From: DASUKL01 sp036278755
GTDB taxonomy: Bacteria > Chloroflexota > Limnocylindria > Limnocylindrales > CSP1-4
Length of the DNA stretch: 14,546 nt
Direction: 5' to 3'
Assembly (NCBI GenBank): GCA_036278755.1
Contig: DASUKL010000141.1
Location: 1 to 14,546 of the forward strand
Positions within the stretch are counted from its first letter, which is position 1. The number at the start of each line of letters is the position of its first letter. Both the position numbers and the translations under genes were made by a program. Shown in pieces: positions 5,839-13,039 of this stretch. The notes beneath the pieces were generated by a model. The model had not been told where the DNA came from. It was given only the letters and a program-made list of their open reading frames with translations, and did not search any database.

Positions 5839-7395
5839 TCAGGAGGACCGCCCCGATGGTCCTCCCAGGACCGCTTCGAGCGCCTCGGCCAGGGTGCGCA
5901 CGCCAACGACCTCGAGACCGGCGATCGCCGGCGTCCCGGAGCCCCATCGGCCGCCCCCGGCGCGCCGGGTCGAACCCCCCGTGGCGGCCCGCGTGACGGC
6001 GCTCCCGGCCGGCACGACCGCCTGCCGGAAGCCGAGCCGGACGGCCTCGCGCAGCCGCCGCTCGAGGGCCGGCGCGGGCCGCAGCTCGCCCAGGAGCCCC
6101 ACCTCCCCGAGGGCCACGGTCTGGGGCCGTAGCGGTCGGTCGCGAGCCGACGAGGCAAGGGCCAGGGCGAGCGGCAGGTCGACCGCGGGCTCGGCCGTGG
6201 ACAGGCCGCCGGCCAGGCTGGCGTAGACGTCCCGATCGGCCAGGCGGACGCCGGCCCGCCGGCCCAGGACGGCGATGAGGAGGGCCAGCCGGTTGGGGTC
6301 GAGCCCGCTCACCGTGCGGCGCGGGGCGCCGAAGCCGCTGGCCGGCGCGACCAGGGCCTGGACCTCGACGAGCAGCGGCCGGCTGCCCTCGATGAGGGCC
6401 GCCACGGCGCTGCCCGGCGCCCCGCCGGCGGCCGTCTCGAGGAAGGCCCGGGCCGGATCGGCGACCTCGCGCAACCCATCGCCGGCCATCTCGAACACGC
6501 CGAGCTCCTCGGTCGAGCCGAAGCGGTTCTTCGTGGCCCGCAGGAGGCGGACGCCGGCGAAGCGCTCGCCCTCGAGGGTCAGGACCGCATCAACGACGTG
6601 CTCCAGGGTCTTGGGTCCGGCCAGGCTGCCGTCCTTCGTCACGTGGCCGATGAGGACGACCGGCGTGCCCGAGCCCTTGGCGAAGGCCAGCAGGCGGGCC
6701 GCCGACTCGCGGATCTGGCCGACCGAACCGGCCGGGCCCTCGAGGGCCTCGAGGCTCACGGTCTGGATCGAGTCAACGATAAGGAGGGCCGGCTTCAGCT
6801 CCTCGGCCCGGGCGATGATGAGCTCGACGTCGGTCTCGGCCAGCACGTGCAGCGCGTCGAGAGCCGGCTCCCCGTCTGCCAGCAGGCCCAGCCGCTCGGC
6901 CCGCAGCCGCACCTGGGAGGGCGACTCCTCGCCCGAGATGTAGAGGACCGAAGCCTCGCCGGCCCCAGGCCCGCTTGCCCCGTCCACGCCGGGCGAAGCC
7001 CGGCCGGCCCGAGGCCCACCCACCGCGCCGGCCCGGGCCGCCCGCGCGAAGCCGCCGGCGGCCTCGAGGAGGAGGGTCGACTTCCCGATCCCGGGCTCGC
7101 CACCGAGGAGGACCAGCGAACCGGCCACGAGCCCCCCGCCCAGGACGCGGTCCAGCTCCCCCATGCCGGTCGGCAGGCGCTCGACGGAGACCGCGGCCAA
7201 CTCGCGCAGGGGCACGGCCAGGGCGCCACCCGGAGCGCCGCTCCGGGCGCGCGCCCGGGAGGACGGTCGCGCTGGCTCCTGGACCAGCGTCTCGACCAGC
7301 GAGTCCCAGGCACCACAGACGTGGCAGCGCCCTTCCCAGCGGGGGGCCGTGGCCCCGCAGGCCTGACAGACGTAGCGGCTGCGAGGCCGCGCCAC
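5839..7395 (-). CDS. radA: DNA repair protein RadA (Sms), branch-migrating helicase
   Basis: RadA is a RecA-like, DnaB-type ATPase that drives branch migration at recombination intermediates. This 518-aa copy has the N-terminal C4 zinc finger (Cys10, 13, 24, 27: CQACG...CHVCG), Walker A GGEPGIGKST (98-107), Walker B LLIVDSIQT, the RadA signature KNRFG (289-293), and a C-terminal Lon-protease-like fold (GGLSTAEPAVDLPLALAL). It is longer than the usual ~450-460 aa because of a Gly/Ala-rich insert at about 120-147, between the P-loop region and LYISGEES, and a second Gly/Arg-rich insert near residues 465-490. The start is GTG at 7393-7395, two bases after the clpC stop, and gives the expected MARPRSRYVCQACG. 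A GAGG lies about 10 nt upstream. Confidence 0.97.
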   Translation of the reverse strand: MARPRSRYVCQACGATAPRWEGRCHVCGAWDSLVETLVQEPARPSSRARARSGAPGGALAVPLRELAAVSVERLPTGMGELDRVLGGGLVAGSLVLLGGEPGIGKSTLLLEAAGGFARAARAGAVGGPRAGRASPGVDGASGPGAGEASVLYISGEESPSQVRLRAERLGLLADGEPALDALHVLAETDVELIIARAEELKPALLIVDSIQTVSLEALEGPAGSVGQIRESAARLLAFAKGSGTPVVLIGHVTKDGSLAGPKTLEHVVDAVLTLEGERFAGVRLLRATKNRFGSTEELGVFEMAGDGLREVADPARAFLETAAGGAPGSAVAALIEGSRPLLVEVQALVAPASGFGAPRRTVSGLDPNRLALLIAVLGRRAGVRLADRDVYASLAGGLSTAEPAVDLPLALALASSARDRPLRPQTVALGEVGLLGELRPAPALERRLREAVRLGFRQAVVPAGSAVTRAATGGSTRRAGGGRWGSGTPAIAGLEVVGVRTLAEALEAVLGGPSGRSS

Positions 7396-7397
7396 CG

Positions 7398-9878
7398 TTA
7401 GCGCGCCTCGACCGGCGTCTTCTCGACCTGCAGCTCGATGGACAGGCCGGCCTCCTCGTCGCGATCGACGACGATCGTCTGGCCGGGCTTGAAGCGTCCG
7501 ACGAGGAGGGCCTCGGCGAGAGGGTCCTCGATCATGTTCTGGATGACTCGGCGGAGCGGCCGGGCCCCGTAATCAGCGTCGTAGCCGATCCGGATGATGT
7601 GCTCCTTGGCCGCCTCGGTGACGGTCAGGCCCATCTCCTGGGAGCGCAGCTGATCACGCACCCGGTGCAGCAGGAGGTCGACGATCAGGCCGATCTCCTC
7701 CACCGACAGGCTGCGGAAGACGACGACCGAGTCCACCCGGTTGAGGAACTCGGGCCGGAAGGCCTGCTTGAGCTGGTCGAGGACCTTCTCCTTCATCCGG
7801 TCGTACTGGGCCTGACCACGAGCGGTCTCGTCCTCACCGGCCGGACGGAAGCCCAGGCTGGTGTCCTTGAGGAGCGACTTGGCCCCGACGTTGCTGGTCA
7901 TGATGAGGACCGTGTTGCGGAAGTCGACCCGACGGCCCTTGGCGTCGCTGAGGTGCCCATCCTCGAGGATCTGGAGGAGGATGTTGAAGACCTCGGGATG
8001 GGCCTTCTCGATCTCGTCGAGGAGGACCACGGAGTAGCTCTTGCGGCGGACGGCCTCGGTCAGCTGACCGCCCTCCTCGAAGCCGACATAGCCCGGCGGG
8101 GCACCGACCAGGCGGCTGACGTTGTGCCGCTCCATGAACTCGCTCATGTCGATCTTGATGAGCGCGTCCTCCGAGCCGAACATGAACTCAGCGAGGCTCT
8201 TGGCCAGCTCGGTCTTGCCGACGCCGGTGGGGCCTAGGAAGATGAACGAGCCGATCGGCCGTTTGGGATCCTTGAGCCCGGCCCGGGCCCGGCGGACGGC
8301 CTTGGCCACGGTCTCGATGGCCTCCTGCTGGCCGATGACCCGCTGGTGGAGGGCCTCCTCCATGTGAAGCAGCCGCTCCGACTCCTCCTGGGCGATGCGC
8401 GTGACGGGGATGCCGGTCCACATCGCCACGACCTGGGCGATGTCCTCGTCCGTGACCTCGGGCTCGTTCTCGGCCAGGGCCTCCTGCCAGGCGGATCGGC
8501 GCTGGTCGAGCTCGGCCTTGGCCACCGCCTCCGCGTCGCGCAGGCTGGCCGCGGCCTCGTAGTCCTGGCCGCTGATGGCAGCGTCCTTCTCCTTGGTCAC
8601 CCGCTCCAGCTCGCGCTGGGCCTCCTTCAGCTCCGGCGGAGCCGAGCTGTGGCGCAGCCGGACGCGGCTGGCGGCCTCGTCGATGAGGTCGATGGCCTTG
8701 TCCGGCAGGTGGCGGTCGGTGATGTAGCGGATCGAGAGGTCCGCCGCGGCGCGCACCGCCTCGTCCGTGATGTGGACCTTGTGGTGCTCCTCGTAGCGGC
8801 CCCGGATGCCGAGCAGGATGTCGATGGTCTGCTCCAGCGTGGGCTCCTCCACCATGACCGGCTGGAAGCGACGCTCGAGGGCCGCGTCGCGCTCGATGTA
8901 CTTGCGATACTCGTCGAGGGTCGTGGCGCCGATGCACTGCAACTCGCCCCGGGACAGGGGCGGCTTGAGGATGTTGGCCGCGTCGATGGCCCCCTCCGCG
9001 GCACCCGCACCCACGAGGGTGTGGAGCTCGTCGATGAAGAGGATCGCGTCGTTCGTGTTGCGGAGCTCCTCGATGATCTTCTTGAGGCGCTCCTCGAACT
9101 CACCGCGGTACTTCGTGCCGGCTACCAGGGAGCCGATGTCGAGGGTCAGGACGCGCTTGTTGCTCAAGGTCTCCGGGACGTCGCCCGAGACGATGCGCTG
9201 GGCCAGGCCCTCGGCGATGGCCGTCTTGCCCACCCCTGGCTCGCCGATGAGGGCGGGGTTGTTCTTCGTTCGCCGGGAGAGGATCTGGATGACCCGTTCG
9301 ATCTCCTTATCGCGGCCGATGACCGGATCGATCTTCCCCGCCCGTACCGCCTCGGTCAGGTTGATGCCCAGCTGGTCGACCGTCGGCGTCTTGCTCGCCC
9401 GCTTGGTCTCCGCCGCCGGTCCCGCCGTGCTCGACTGCGACAGGACGCGGATGACCTCGTGGCGGACCTTGTCGAGGTTGACTCCCAACGACTCGAGCAC
9501 CCCGGCGGCGATCCCCTCCCCTTCGCGGACCAGGCCCAGCAGCAGGTGTTCGGTGCCGATGTAGTTGTGCCCCAGGCGGCGGGCCTCGTCGATGGCCAAC
9601 TCGATGACCCGCTTGGCCCGCGGCGTCAGCCCCACCTCCCCGACCACCGGCCGATCGCCCCGGCCGATGATGAACTCGACCGCGGTACGGACCTTGGGCA
9701 GTTCGACGTTCATGTTCTCGAGCACGCGGGCGGCCACGCCCTCCCCTTCGCGCACCAGGCCCAGCAGGAGGTGCTCGGTGCCGATGTAGTTGTGGTTGAA
9801 CCGCTGCGCCTCGTCCTGAGCCAGGGTCAGGACCTTGCGGGCCCGATCGGTGAACTTTTCGAACTGTTTTTCGCTCAT
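7398..9878 (-). CDS. clpC: ATP-dependent Clp protease ATP-binding subunit ClpC
   Basis: This 826-aa AAA+ unfoldase feeds substrates to ClpP. Domain order: two Clp-N repeats (about 1-148, each with HNYIGTEHLLLGLVREGEG), AAA-1 with Walker A GEPGVGKTA (212-220) and Walker B ILFIDELH, a UVR-containing coiled middle region (about 415-465, ISGQDYEAAASLRDAE), and AAA-2 with Walker A GPTGVGKTE (549-557) and Walker B VVLLDEIEK. An LGF tripeptide in DTSLGFRPAG fits the ClpP-docking loop. I chose ATG at 9876-9878 because MSEKQFEKFTDRARKVL matches family N-termini. An in-frame GTG at 9918-9920 would add 14 residues and lies 10 nt from a -10-like box. There is no ctsR, mcsA or mcsB upstream; rpsA is there instead. 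radA follows after 2 nt. Confidence 0.97.
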   Translation of the reverse strand: MSEKQFEKFTDRARKVLTLAQDEAQRFNHNYIGTEHLLLGLVREGEGVAARVLENMNVELPKVRTAVEFIIGRGDRPVVGEVGLTPRAKRVIELAIDEARRLGHNYIGTEHLLLGLVREGEGIAAGVLESLGVNLDKVRHEVIRVLSQSSTAGPAAETKRASKTPTVDQLGINLTEAVRAGKIDPVIGRDKEIERVIQILSRRTKNNPALIGEPGVGKTAIAEGLAQRIVSGDVPETLSNKRVLTLDIGSLVAGTKYRGEFEERLKKIIEELRNTNDAILFIDELHTLVGAGAAEGAIDAANILKPPLSRGELQCIGATTLDEYRKYIERDAALERRFQPVMVEEPTLEQTIDILLGIRGRYEEHHKVHITDEAVRAAADLSIRYITDRHLPDKAIDLIDEAASRVRLRHSSAPPELKEAQRELERVTKEKDAAISGQDYEAAASLRDAEAVAKAELDQRRSAWQEALAENEPEVTDEDIAQVVAMWTGIPVTRIAQEESERLLHMEEALHQRVIGQQEAIETVAKAVRRARAGLKDPKRPIGSFIFLGPTGVGKTELAKSLAEFMFGSEDALIKIDMSEFMERHNVSRLVGAPPGYVGFEEGGQLTEAVRRKSYSVVLLDEIEKAHPEVFNILLQILEDGHLSDAKGRRVDFRNTVLIMTSNVGAKSLLKDTSLGFRPAGEDETARGQAQYDRMKEKVLDQLKQAFRPEFLNRVDSVVVFRSLSVEEIGLIVDLLLHRVRDQLRSQEMGLTVTEAAKEHIIRIGYDADYGARPLRRVIQNMIEDPLAEALLVGRFKPGQTIVVDRDEEAGLSIELQVEKTPVEAR

Positions 9879-9930
9879 GGGCTCGAACGCCTGTTCTACG
9901 CCAACGGGTGGGGCAACCACCCGGAAGGTA

Positions 9931-9936
9931 ATGCTA
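9931..9936 (-). promoter_or_regulatory. Candidate -10 box of the clpC operon
   Basis: GTGCTAGCAT on the minus strand carries a TG-extended -10 hexamer TAGCAT, 10 nt before an in-frame GTG (9918-9920) and 52 nt before the preferred ATG. A possible -35, GTCGGC at 9955-9960, has 18-nt spacing but matches poorly. I see no CtsR-type direct heptads (GGTCAAA) and no HrcA CIRCE inverted repeat. Confidence 0.45.
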
Positions 9937-10014
9937 GCACGGGGTACCCGAGGGGCCGACGGCTCTTCGGTGGTGGGGCTGGGGCGCGGGGAGCGCCTCA
10001 GTCCTGCGGTCCGA

Positions 10015-10030
10015 CCGGCCCTCGGGCCGG
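10015..10030 (-). terminator. GC-rich hairpin after rpsA, possible terminator
   Basis: Seventeen bases after the rpsA stop codon the minus strand contains CCGGCC-CGAG-GGCCGG, a perfect 6-bp stem with a tetraloop. It lies in the 126-168-bp gap before clpC, where a transcript end would be expected. It lacks a downstream U-run, so termination is uncertain. It may instead stabilise the rpsA 3' end. Confidence 0.4.
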
Positions 10031-10046
10031 GCTCCGTCTCGAGCGA

Positions 10047-11918
10047 TCAGCCCTCGGCTGCTGCTTCGGGCTCGGTCGGGGCTTCGGCCTCGGGCTCTGC
10101 CGTAGCCTCGGGCTCGACGTCGGACTCGGCCGAAGCCTGGGGCGCATCGGCCGTCTCGGCTTCGGCTGCCGCGACGGCTTCGGGCGCATCGGCCGTCTCG
10201 GCTTCGGCTGCGGCGACCGGCGTCTCGACCAGGGCCTCGGTGGCCGCTCCCGGCTGGGCTTCCGAGGCGGCCATCTGCTGGCGGACCTGGGCGAAGGCCG
10301 CGGCCAGGGTGTTGTCGATCCCGCCCTCCGGCTCCTGGACGGCCTGCGAGGCGTCGTAGCCCCGATCGCTACCGCGCTCGCGGCGCGGCCGCGTCTCCTG
10401 TGCCGGGCGAGCCGGCGGCTCCTCGGCCTGCTTGAGGCTGAGGCCCAGCCGGTGCCGGTCGGATTCGAGGGAGATGATCTTCAGGTTGAGCCGCTGGCCC
10501 TCATGGACCACATCGCCCGGATGGGCCACCCGCTGGTGCGAGAGCTCGCTGATGTGGATGAGCCCCTCCAGGCCGTCACGGACCCGCACGAAGGCCCCGA
10601 AGTTGACGATCTTCGTGACGGTGCCCTCGATGATGTCGCCGGTCTTGAAGTCGGCCACGGTCGAGTCCCAGGGGTCGGGCTGGAGGCGGCGGATCGAGAG
10701 GCTGATCCGGCCGCGCTCGTGGTTGATGTCGATGACCTCGGCCTCGACCTCATCGCCGACCTTGTAGCCGGCCTCGGGGTTGTTGACCTTGTTCCAGCTG
10801 AGCTCGCTCTTGTGGACCAGACCATCGATGCCGCCGAGATCGATGAAGACCCCGAAGGGGGCGATGGAGCGGACGTTGCCCGTGACCCGCTGGCCCACCT
10901 GGAGGCTGCTGAACAGCTCGTCGCGTTTCTCGCGCCGTTCCTCGTAGAGGGCCACCTTCTCGGACAGGATGAGGCGGTTGGCCTTGCGGTTGACCTCGAG
11001 GATCTTGAGCCGAAGCTTGCGCCCGACGAAGGGCTGCAGCTTCTCCGCGATCTCCTGGGCCGCGTCACGAGGCTGGTCGTTCTGGGGTCGGCGCGGGAAG
11101 TCGACGATCTGGCTGATGGGCACGAAGCCCCGGATGCCGCAGTCGACGATCAGGCCACCCTTGTTGTGGTCGATGACGGGGGCCTCGATGATCGTGCCGG
11201 CATCGAACAACTCCTGCATCGAGCGCCACTTGCGCTCGAGCCCGGCCCGGCGCAGGGAAAGGACCGCGTGGCCGGCTTCCGACTCCGGTTGGAGGACGTA
11301 CACGAGGACCGTGTCGCCAAGGTTCAGGACGGGCTGCGACTCGGCGTGCCGGCCGTACAGCTCGCGGTTGCTGACCACGCCTTCCGACTTGGCCCCGATG
11401 TCGACGAGGATCTCGTCCTTGTCGATGCGGACCACGGTGCCTTCGACGACGTCGCCGTGCTTGAGGCTTCGGATGTCGCCTTCCTGCTCGGCCAGCAGCT
11501 CTTCCATGGTCTGGGGCTCGGGCCCCAGCTCGCGCGGCGGAGCGGCCGGTGGGGCAGCCTCCTGCTCCTCGGCGGTCGCGACGTTGGCGAGCTCCTCAGG
11601 CGCAGCCGGTGGGGCAGCTGGGGCGGGCTGCTCGGCCGCGGCGGCTTCAGCAGCCGGCTCGGGCGCGACAGCGGGCTCAGGCTCGGCGGTCGGCTCGGGC
11701 TCGGGCTCGGTGGCCGAGGCCGCGGGCTCGTCGCTCGACTCGGGCTCGGTGGCGGTCGGCTCGGGCTCGGTGGCCGAGGCCGCGGGCTCATCGCTCGACT
11801 CGGGCTCGGTGGCGGCGGGCTCGTCCGCGACCTCGGTCGCGACGGTCTGTGCGGCGGTCTCGAGCGAGGCGGTCGCCTCACCCGTCCGCTGCGTCCCGCC
11901 CATCTCCTCTGCGGTCAA
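10047..11918 (-). CDS. rpsA: S1 RNA-binding domain protein, ribosomal protein S1 homologue
   Basis: This 623-aa protein contains four S1 domains, at about 153-223, 243-320, 340-410 and 425-496. The third (GNVRSIAPFGVFIDLGGIDGLVHKSELSW) and fourth (GTVTKIVNFGAFVRVRDGLEGLIHISELS) are the best conserved. S1 binds mRNA on the 30S subunit and helps initiation. E. coli S1 has six domains; four is usual outside Proteobacteria. Residues 1-135 are acidic low complexity with an exact 60-bp repeat, and residues 497-623 form an Arg-rich then Ala/Glu-rich tail with a 42-bp repeat. The start is TTG at 11916-11918: an AAGGAG lies 10 nt upstream and an in-frame TGA lies just beyond. The next ATG (11901-11903) has no properly spaced site. 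It is divergent from mutM. Confidence 0.93.
   Translation of the reverse strand: MTAEEMGGTQRTGEATASLETAAQTVATEVADEPAATEPESSDEPAASATEPEPTATEPESSDEPAASATEPEPEPTAEPEPAVAPEPAAEAAAAEQPAPAAPPAAPEELANVATAEEQEAAPPAAPPRELGPEPQTMEELLAEQEGDIRSLKHGDVVEGTVVRIDKDEILVDIGAKSEGVVSNRELYGRHAESQPVLNLGDTVLVYVLQPESEAGHAVLSLRRAGLERKWRSMQELFDAGTIIEAPVIDHNKGGLIVDCGIRGFVPISQIVDFPRRPQNDQPRDAAQEIAEKLQPFVGRKLRLKILEVNRKANRLILSEKVALYEERREKRDELFSSLQVGQRVTGNVRSIAPFGVFIDLGGIDGLVHKSELSWNKVNNPEAGYKVGDEVEAEVIDINHERGRISLSIRRLQPDPWDSTVADFKTGDIIEGTVTKIVNFGAFVRVRDGLEGLIHISELSHQRVAHPGDVVHEGQRLNLKIISLESDRHRLGLSLKQAEEPPARPAQETRPRRERGSDRGYDASQAVQEPEGGIDNTLAAAFAQVRQQMAASEAQPGAATEALVETPVAAAEAETADAPEAVAAAEAETADAPQASAESDVEPEATAEPEAEAPTEPEAAAEG
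10141..10211 (-). repeat. 42-bp tandem repeat in the rpsA 3' end
   Basis: A 29-bp block at 10141-10169 recurs exactly at 10183-10211, a period of 42 bp or 14 codons. It encodes repeated VAAAEAETADAPEA-type units in the S1 C-terminal tail. This points to in-frame duplication of an acidic linker. Confidence 0.85.
11697..11815 (-). repeat. 60-bp tandem repeat in the rpsA 5' end
   Basis: Bases 11701-11755 recur at 11761-11815 with a single difference (11730 versus 11790), a period of exactly 60 bp or 20 codons. It encodes two copies of TEPESSDEPAASATEPEP in the acidic N-terminal extension. Near-identity at the DNA level suggests a recent duplication. Confidence 0.9.
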
Positions 11919-11928
11919 GATGCTCGTT

Positions 11929-11934
11929 CTCCTT
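11929..11934 (-). promoter_or_regulatory. Shine-Dalgarno site fixing the rpsA TTG start
   Basis: AAGGAG on the minus strand lies 10 nt upstream of the TTG at 11916-11918. An in-frame TGA (11934-11936) overlaps it, so the reading frame cannot begin further upstream. The nearest in-frame ATG is 15 nt inside the gene, with its GAGGAG directly abutting it and so too close to serve. Confidence 0.65.
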
Positions 11935-11962
11935 CATCGACATCGGCTCCGGGGAATCGCGC

Positions 11963-11983
11963 GGCCCGGGCACGGCCCGGGCC
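11963..11983 (-). promoter_or_regulatory. Perfect 9-bp hairpin in the rpsA leader
   Basis: The predicted rpsA 5' UTR contains GGCCCGGGC-CGT-GCCCGGGCC, a perfect all-GC 9-bp stem with a 3-nt loop, ending about 45 nt before the TTG start. No T-run follows. It could act as an attenuator or translational control element; E. coli S1 represses its own mRNA through a structured leader. Regulation here is inferred from position only. Confidence 0.5.
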
Positions 11984-12089
11984 ACTGGGATCGGCTGCGG
12001 TGTCGTACGTGTCCGGGTGGGCTCGTCAGACTCCTTCGATCGCGGCGGCGCGGCCGGCTGCTCGGTCCTGTCTCCGTCAGAGCCCGCGC

Positions 12090-12118
12090 ATGGTACCACG
12101 CGTCTACAGCGCCAACAA
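12090..12118 (-). promoter_or_regulatory. Candidate rpsA promoter
   Basis: On the minus strand a -35-like TTGTTG (12113-12118), a 17-nt spacer and TACCAT (12090-12095) form a promoter with a TG-extended -10 (TGGTACCAT). The predicted start near 12083 gives a leader of about 165 nt. The -35 matches consensus only in TTG. It lies in the 243-bp region divergent with mutM; apart from this promoter, the leader hairpin and the mutM -10, I see nothing else there. Confidence 0.5.
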
Positions 12119-12147
12119 CGCGTCCTGCACGGGCCGAAGGGCTCCGC

Positions 12148-12153
12148 TAGCCT
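12148..12153 (+). promoter_or_regulatory. Candidate mutM -10 box at leaderless distance
   Basis: TAGCCT ends 8 nt before the mutM ATG at 12162. A start about 7 nt downstream of the -10 would fall at or within a base or two of the A of the ATG, predicting a leaderless mRNA. The intervening CCGCGGCG has no Shine-Dalgarno sequence. No convincing -35 is seen. Confidence 0.45.
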
Positions 12154-12161
12154 CCGCGGCG

Positions 12162-13037
12162 ATGCCCGAGCTGCCCGACCTCGCCGTGCTGGCCGACGCC
12201 CTCCACGCCGCCCTGGCCGGCCGTCCGATGGTCGGCTCGGCCATCAAGGAGCCGCTGGTCGTGCGTGGTCTGCCAGCGGAGCTCGAGGCGCTCTTGGGCC
12301 AGCCGCTCCGCCGGCTCACGCGGCGGGGGAAGTTCCTCGCCCTCGACTTCGAACGGGACGCGATCGTCATCAACCCCATGCTCACCGGTCGCCTGGGCCT
12401 CGCCCCGCAGGGCGCGCGGCCGTTTCCCGACACGGCCGCAGTGCTGACCCTCGGCCCGCGGGCGCCGGGGCGGCTCAAGCCGGCCCCTGCTCCCTGGACG
12501 CGCCGGGCGTCGTGGTTGCCCGATCCGGGGCGGCCGGTCGAACTGCGCTATCGCGACGCCACCCGGATGGGCAAGATCTACCTGCTCCCGGCGGGCGTCG
12601 AGCGGCCGGTGCCGGGTTGGGCAGAACAGGGCCCCGACGCCGACGACCCGACCCTCGACCTGGCCGCATGGCGGGAGCGGATCCGGCGCCACCGGGGTGA
12701 GCTCAAGAACCTGCTCCGCGAGCAGACCTTCGTGGCCGGCATCGGCAACGGCTACAGCGACGAGATCCTGTGGGCCGCCCAGCTCCTGCCGCTGCGCAAG
12801 CGGAGCACCCTGGCGGCCGACGAGGTGGATCGCCTCCACGCGGCGACCCGGGAGGTCCTGGCATGGGCGGTGGACGAGCTCCGGCGGCGCGTTCCGCCGC
12901 GCTTCGAGGTGGAGGTCCGCGACTTCCTGCGCGTCCACCGCAAGGGCGGCCAGCCCTGCCCCCGCTGCGGCACGACGATCAGCCAGATCGCCCCGCACGG
13001 CTTCGTCACCAGCTTCTGTCGAGGCTGCCAGCGCTGA
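12162..13037 (+). CDS. mutM: Fpg/Nei-family DNA glycosylase (formamidopyrimidine-DNA glycosylase-like)
   Basis: This 291-aa protein is a base-excision repair glycosylase/AP lyase. After Met removal the N-terminus is PELPDL, with the catalytic Pro and Glu in place. Lys57 (RRGKFLALDF) and the helix-two-turn-helix GIGNGYSDEILW with Asn196 are present. A C4 zinc finger (Cys266, 269, 286, 289) ends the protein. Differences from canonical Fpg are seen: the zinc-finger Arg (QRATFYC in E. coli) is Phe281 in HGFVTSFC, and the RRFG of the void-filling loop reads TRMG. Residues about 85-125 form a longer loop than usual. A diverged Fpg/Nei paralogue with altered lesion preference is therefore possible. 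The start is ATG at 12162-12164, with no Shine-Dalgarno. It converges on the LysM gene with 2 bp between. Confidence 0.9.
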   Translation: MPELPDLAVLADALHAALAGRPMVGSAIKEPLVVRGLPAELEALLGQPLRRLTRRGKFLALDFERDAIVINPMLTGRLGLAPQGARPFPDTAAVLTLGPRAPGRLKPAPAPWTRRASWLPDPGRPVELRYRDATRMGKIYLLPAGVERPVPGWAEQGPDADDPTLDLAAWRERIRRHRGELKNLLREQTFVAGIGNGYSDEILWAAQLLPLRKRSTLAADEVDRLHAATREVLAWAVDELRRRVPPRFEVEVRDFLRVHRKGGQPCPRCGTTISQIAPHGFVTSFCRGCQR

Positions 13038-13039
13038 GG

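Noticed and set aside
9921..10046. Search for CtsR or HrcA operators upstream of clpC
   Set aside because: No GGTCAAA direct heptads and no CIRCE-type inverted repeat were found.
10141..10211. Repeats in rpsA and rlmB as possible CRISPR or mobile repeats
   Set aside because: They are in-frame multiples of three, only two tandem copies each, and encode low-complexity protein repeats; there are no unique spacers.
11878..12099. Small minus-strand open frame in the rpsA/mutM intergenic region (MSMKENEHLD...)
   Set aside because: It overlaps the rpsA start and leader in another frame, and it resembles nothing; an uncharacterised leader peptide cannot be excluded but has no positive support.
8346..13037. 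A 1,563-codon open frame on the plus strand, antisense to clpC and rpsA and in frame with mutM
   Set aside because: Only the last 291 residues resemble a protein family. The upstream part is the antisense image of two well-recognised genes, and open antisense frames are expected at this G+C content.
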